Shown here piece after piece: positions 50,733 through 53,992 of a DNA stretch of 53,992 nucleotides (its first letter is position 1; each line of letters opens with the position of its first letter). The DNA is taken from contig CAZUCD010000003.1 in the NCBI GenBank assembly GCA_964618855.1, positions 1 through 53,992 of the forward strand. Direction: 5' to 3'. This DNA is from CAZUCD01 sp964618855. GTDB taxonomy: Bacteria; Sumerlaeota; Sumerlaeia; SLMS01; JANRJK01. A program made the translations under genes and the position numbers. Below the pieces are notes generated by a model that was not told the origin of the DNA, did no database searches, and worked only from the letters and a program-made list of their open reading frames with translations.

Positions 50733-50775
50733 CCCTAGGTTTTCGTCAGAATCTCCCCCCGCGCGAGTCTGCCCC

Positions 50776-53700
50776 ATGGTTTCATTGAGATGGTCCATCG
50801 CCCTTCTGGCGATCGGCTTGGTCGGTTCCACTTCCCCTGAACTGCATGCTGCCCCCCCCTCCGACGTCCGGACTTTCGCGTCCTCGAAGAGTGCCCAGGA
50901 GGCCGGGTTTCGCATCAGCGATCCCCTCCTGATCGCGCAGTTGATCGACGAGGTGCGCCTTTCCCCCAACTCGGCAAAACTGATCGAGCTAGACCTCGTG
51001 GTCCGGAGTTACCGGGAGGACGAGGGCACGATGGACTTCATAGTCCTGTTGGAGGAGGGAGCGGGGATGCGCGGGACGCTCCAGGATTGGTCGAGCGAAG
51101 CCTGGCGGACGCAAAGGCGCGCCAAGGTCTCCGAAGCGATCGACGACGTTCTGGGCGACTTGCCCGCGATTGGCTTCGTCGTCACCGACCGCCTGAAGAA
51201 CACGCCGTCCTTCGCCGTCTCGGGTGACGCGGCGACGCTCCGGCGGCTGCTGGACGATCCGAGGGTGCGTTCCGTCGAGCCGGTGCGGTATGCCATCAGC
51301 AACGACACGCAGGGCCTGACCGTGATGAAGGGCGACACGCCACGCAGCACCTACTCCGGCGACGGCATGTCGATCGCCATCATCGACGACGGGGTGGACT
51401 ACCTGCACGACCGCCTGGGGAACGCGAGCCTCGGCTCCAACACGAAGGTGATCGGTGGATTCGACTGCCAGGCGGAGGACAGCGATCCCCGCAACCCGAC
51501 GGCGGCGCACGGGACGTGCTGCGCGGGCATCGCCGCCGGGGACTTCAATTCGGGCCCCGGGGACTACAACGGCGGAGTTGCCATGGGGGCGAAGATCTAC
51601 GCCCTCAAGGTGTTTCCCGACGGGGGTGGGAGCGCCTCCTTCACAGACGTCAACCAGGCGATCGACTGGTGCGTCACGCACCAGAACGACAGCGCCGCCA
51701 ATCCAATTCGAGTGATCAGCCTGTCACTTTCCGGGGGTGAATTGACCTCGCAAGCCTCCTGCGACTCGGCGATCCCCTCGACGCTCGCGTCCGTCAATGC
51801 CGCGGTCGCGGCAGGCATCACGGTGCTGGCCTCGTCTGGAAACGACGGCTGGTGCAACTCGATGGGAGCCCCCGCATGCCTCTCCCCGGTCATTTCAGTC
51901 GGCGCTGTCTATGATGCGAACATAGGCAACGTGGGCTTCTGCATCGACGACTCGACTTGCTACACGCCGACGGGCGGCGGATGCGGGGCGGGCTTCGTCT
52001 CGGGATTCGAGGGCAGCACTTCCGCGAAGAAGGTCACCCTCTACTCGAATTCCGCGAGCTTCCTCGCCGTCCTCGCACCCTCCAACAACGCGTACACCAC
52101 CGACGTGGAGGGAGCGAACGGGTACAGTTCCGGGGACTACTCCACCAACTTCGGCGGAACCTCCGCCGCATGCCCCTATGCGGCGGGTGCCGTTGCCGTC
52201 CTGCAGGATGCGAATCGGACCCTGAATGGCACCTGGCTGACGCCGGCACAGGTGAAGTCGATCCTGACCAGCACGGGCGAATCCGTGATCGACACGAAGG
52301 GCGGCGGCCTTGGCGCAGGTAGAACGACACCGCTCATCGACCTGACCGCGGCGATCAACTCCATCACCGCGAACCAGGCACCGACGGACATCTCGATCAC
52401 CGGCACGACCGTGGCGGAGAACTCCTCCGTGAACACGGTCGTCGGGACTCTCTCGACGACGGACCCCAACGGACTGCAGAGCCACACGTACACCCTGCAG
52501 GCCGGCGGCGCGAACTTCAACATTAGTGGCAATTCACTCCGCACGAGCGCCGCGTTCGACTTCGAGGGCACCAACTCCTACAACATCACGATCCGCACGA
52601 CGGACAACGGATCGCCGACCCTGTTCTACGACGAGAACTTCACCATCACGGTCACCAATGTGAACGAGGCCCCAACCCTCGTCTCCCTCTCGGCGAACAC
52701 GGTTGCGGAGAACCTCGCGGCGAACACCGTCGTGGGCACGCTTTCCACGACGGAGCCAGACAGCGGGCAGTCGCACACCTACACGATGCAGTCCGGCGGC
52801 GCTAACTTCAACATCAGCGGCAACTCGCTGCGGACCAGCGCATCCTTCAACTTCGAGGGCACGAACAGCTACAACATCACCGTGCGCTCGACCGACAATG
52901 GCTCGCCGACACTCTTCCGCGACGAGAACTTCACCATCAACGTGACCAACGTGAATGAGGCGCCGACCCTCGTCTCGCTCTCGGCGAACACGGTGGCGGA
53001 AAACCTCGCGGCGAACACCGTCGTCGGGACCCTTTCCACGACGGAGCCTGACAGCGGCCAGTCGCACACCTACACGATGCAGTCCGGCGGCGCGAACTTC
53101 AACATCAGCGGCAACTCGCTGCGGACCAGCGCATCCTTCAACTTCGAGGGCACGAGCAGCTACAACATCACCGTGCGCTCGACGGACAACGGCTCGCCGA
53201 CCCTCTTCCGCGACGAGAACTTCACGGTCACCGTCACGGACGTGAACGAGGCGCCGACGCTCGTCTCGCTTTCCGCGAACACGGTGGCGGAGAACAGCGC
53301 GGCGAACACTGTCGTCGGCACGCTCTCGACCACGGAGCCCGACGGCGGTCAGTCGCACACCTACTCCATGCAGGCCGGCGGTGCGAACTTCAACATCAGC
53401 GGCAATTCGCTGCGGACGAGCGCGGCGTTCAACTTCGAGAGCACGAGCAGCTACAACATCACCGTGCGCTCGACGGACAACGGCTCGCCGACCCTNNNNN
53501 NNNNNNNNNNNNNNNNNNNNNNNNNNNNNNNNNNNNNNNNNNNNNNNNNNNNNNNNNNNNNNNNNNNNNNNNNNNNNNNNNNNNNNNNNNNNNNNCTTCC
53601 GCGACGAGAACTTCACGATAAACGTCACGAACGTGGATGATCCGCCGACGCAGAGCGGCTCGGCAACGTTTGCGGTGACGATGGCGCGCCAGTCTTCGCA

Positions 53701-53992
53701 GATCATCGGGTCATCCCTGTTCGCGATCAACGACGAGGACACGGCGGCGGCCTCGATCGTCGTCACCATCACCGACGCGGTGGATTTCGGGGTGCTGGAG
53801 AACACGGCCCTACCGGCGACGCTGGGTGTCGGATCCACCTTCACGATGGCCAACATCAACGCGAACCAGATCCGGTACACGCACACCACGGGGACGCCGT
53901 CCCTCGACGGGTTCGATTCCACGTTCACGGACGGCACGACTCCCGGTGGCACGCCGGTTACGTTCACGATCAACCTGGTCGCGGCGGCCGGG
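50776..53992 (+). CDS. Secreted subtilisin-like (S8) protease with cadherin-like repeats (3' partial, gapped)
   Basis: The ATG at 50776 gives a clean signal peptide (MVSLRWSIALLAIGLVGSTS, cut near AAP). Residues ~35-180 form a propeptide-like region. The S8 triad is Asp204 (IAIIDDGVD), His245 (AAHGTCCAGIA) and Ser463 (FGGTSAACPYAAG), with the oxyanion Asn356 in SSGNDG. After residue ~535 come 97-residue cadherin-like repeats with linkers such as VNEAPT. A 100-N gap at 53496-53595 interrupts the fourth repeat. The translation after the gap is in a different frame from the placeholder count; read from 53597 it continues as FRDENFTINV and stays open to 53992. The C-terminus and any anchor lie beyond the window. 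A start at 50719 has an AAGGG upstream and is the alternative. Confidence 0.9.
52378..53541 (+). repeat. Four tandem 291-bp (97-residue) cadherin-like repeats
   Basis: Units start at 52378, 52669, 52960 and 53251, each exactly 291 bases. Each has VAEN, NTVVGTLSTT, SHTY, GGANFNISGNSLRTSA, F.FE, YNIT and a DNGSPTLF.DENF block, then V.NEAPT. Units 2 and 3 are nearly identical in DNA. The fourth unit is broken by the 100-N gap. Confidence 0.93.
53496..53595. other. Assembly gap, 100 N
   Basis: A run of 100 N, the standard length for a gap of unknown size, within the repeat array of the protease. The flanks (ending CCGACCCT, resuming CTTCCGCG) join exactly as in the other repeats. Confidence 0.95.

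Noticed and set aside
52534..53973. Long minus-strand open frame (about 479 codons) across the repeat array
   Set aside because: It is antisense to the cadherin-like repeats and runs through 34 unknown codons in the N gap; its Arg/Val/His-rich repeat text mirrors the sense repeat. No start or family signal.
47950..53992. Biosynthetic gene cluster (RiPP with ATP-grasp ligases and protease)
   Set aside because: The protease is a long secreted S8 enzyme on the opposite strand. No precursor peptide with a leader was found between the genes, so a RiPP call is not supported; only the ligase pair is reported.
1..53992. CRISPR arrays, insertion sequences, prophage
   Set aside because: No short regular repeats with spacers, no transposase or integrase motifs, no phage structural genes. 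The only regular repeat is the coding 291-bp array.

Overview
High-GC bacterial chromosome with about 47 protein genes and two tRNAs, very densely packed. No gene-free stretch exceeds 300 bases; the longest are 34226-34457, 50553-50775 and 16476-16680, all between divergent genes. I see no transposase, integrase, phage gene, plasmid gene or CRISPR array. Two N runs (10 N at 19027-19036, 100 N at 53496-53595) mark a draft or metagenome-derived scaffold. Secreted proteins and several lipoproteins suggest a Gram-negative-type envelope. A DUF2851 protein, a fused alpha/beta 2-oxoacid dehydrogenase E1, a futalosine-pathway MqnC, an M64 peptidase and a cadherin-type repeat protein fit Planctomycetota or another uncultured PVC/FCB-like lineage, but no phylogenetic marker settles this.

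Layout. 1-4.2 kb (+): C-terminal part of MetH, exported glutathione peroxidase, MmgE/PrpD protein, FmdB zinc ribbon, small membrane protein. 4.2-7.7 kb (-): SGNH hydrolase coupled to MqnC, then DUF2851. 7.8-12.9 kb (+): coiled-coil membrane protein coupled to a GT39-like membrane protein, MerR regulator coupled to a lipoprotein, tRNA-Leu(AAG) with a terminator. 12.9-16.5 kb (-): chorismate synthase coupled to a double-domain glycosyltransferase. 16.7-19.8 kb (+): HPPD, ferredoxin-NADP reductase-like protein, MazG. 19.8-20.5 kb (-): XPF/ERCC4-type nuclease. 20.6-25.1 kb (+): DUF1611 protein, secreted cohesin-like protein, M64 peptidase. 25.1-34.2 kb (-): zinc-ribbon protein, E2, fused E1, polyprenyl sugar-phosphotransferase, GT2, ThrC, AccA, with tRNA-Arg(TCT) on the + strand. 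34.5-42.4 kb mostly (+): Arg-repeat protein, permease-USP fusion, small proteins, then a tight run of epimerase, metallopeptidase-like protein, PhnP-like MBL hydrolase and DapB-like reductase. 42.4-50.6 kb (-): membrane-flanked methyltransferase, DUF4384/PEGA protein, lipoprotein, RibF, GrpE, HlyD-type lipoprotein, two paralogous ATP-grasp ligases. 50.8 kb to the end (+): subtilisin-like protease with near-identical 97-residue repeats, running off the window.

Themes. Nine junctions use start/stop overlaps (ATGA, GTGA, TTGA, TGATG), including three with TTG starts, so translational coupling is a general feature and helps fix starts. Housekeeping functions (methionine, threonine, lysine, aromatic amino acids, fatty acids, menaquinone, flavins, chaperone) are mixed with cell-surface glycan genes and secreted proteases. 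The less ordinary items are the ATP-grasp pair beside a lone HlyD-type lipoprotein, the bacterial ERCC4 nuclease, the A34 tRNA-Leu, the internally duplicated glycosyltransferase and the repeat-bearing protease. I found no clear new defence or mobile system.
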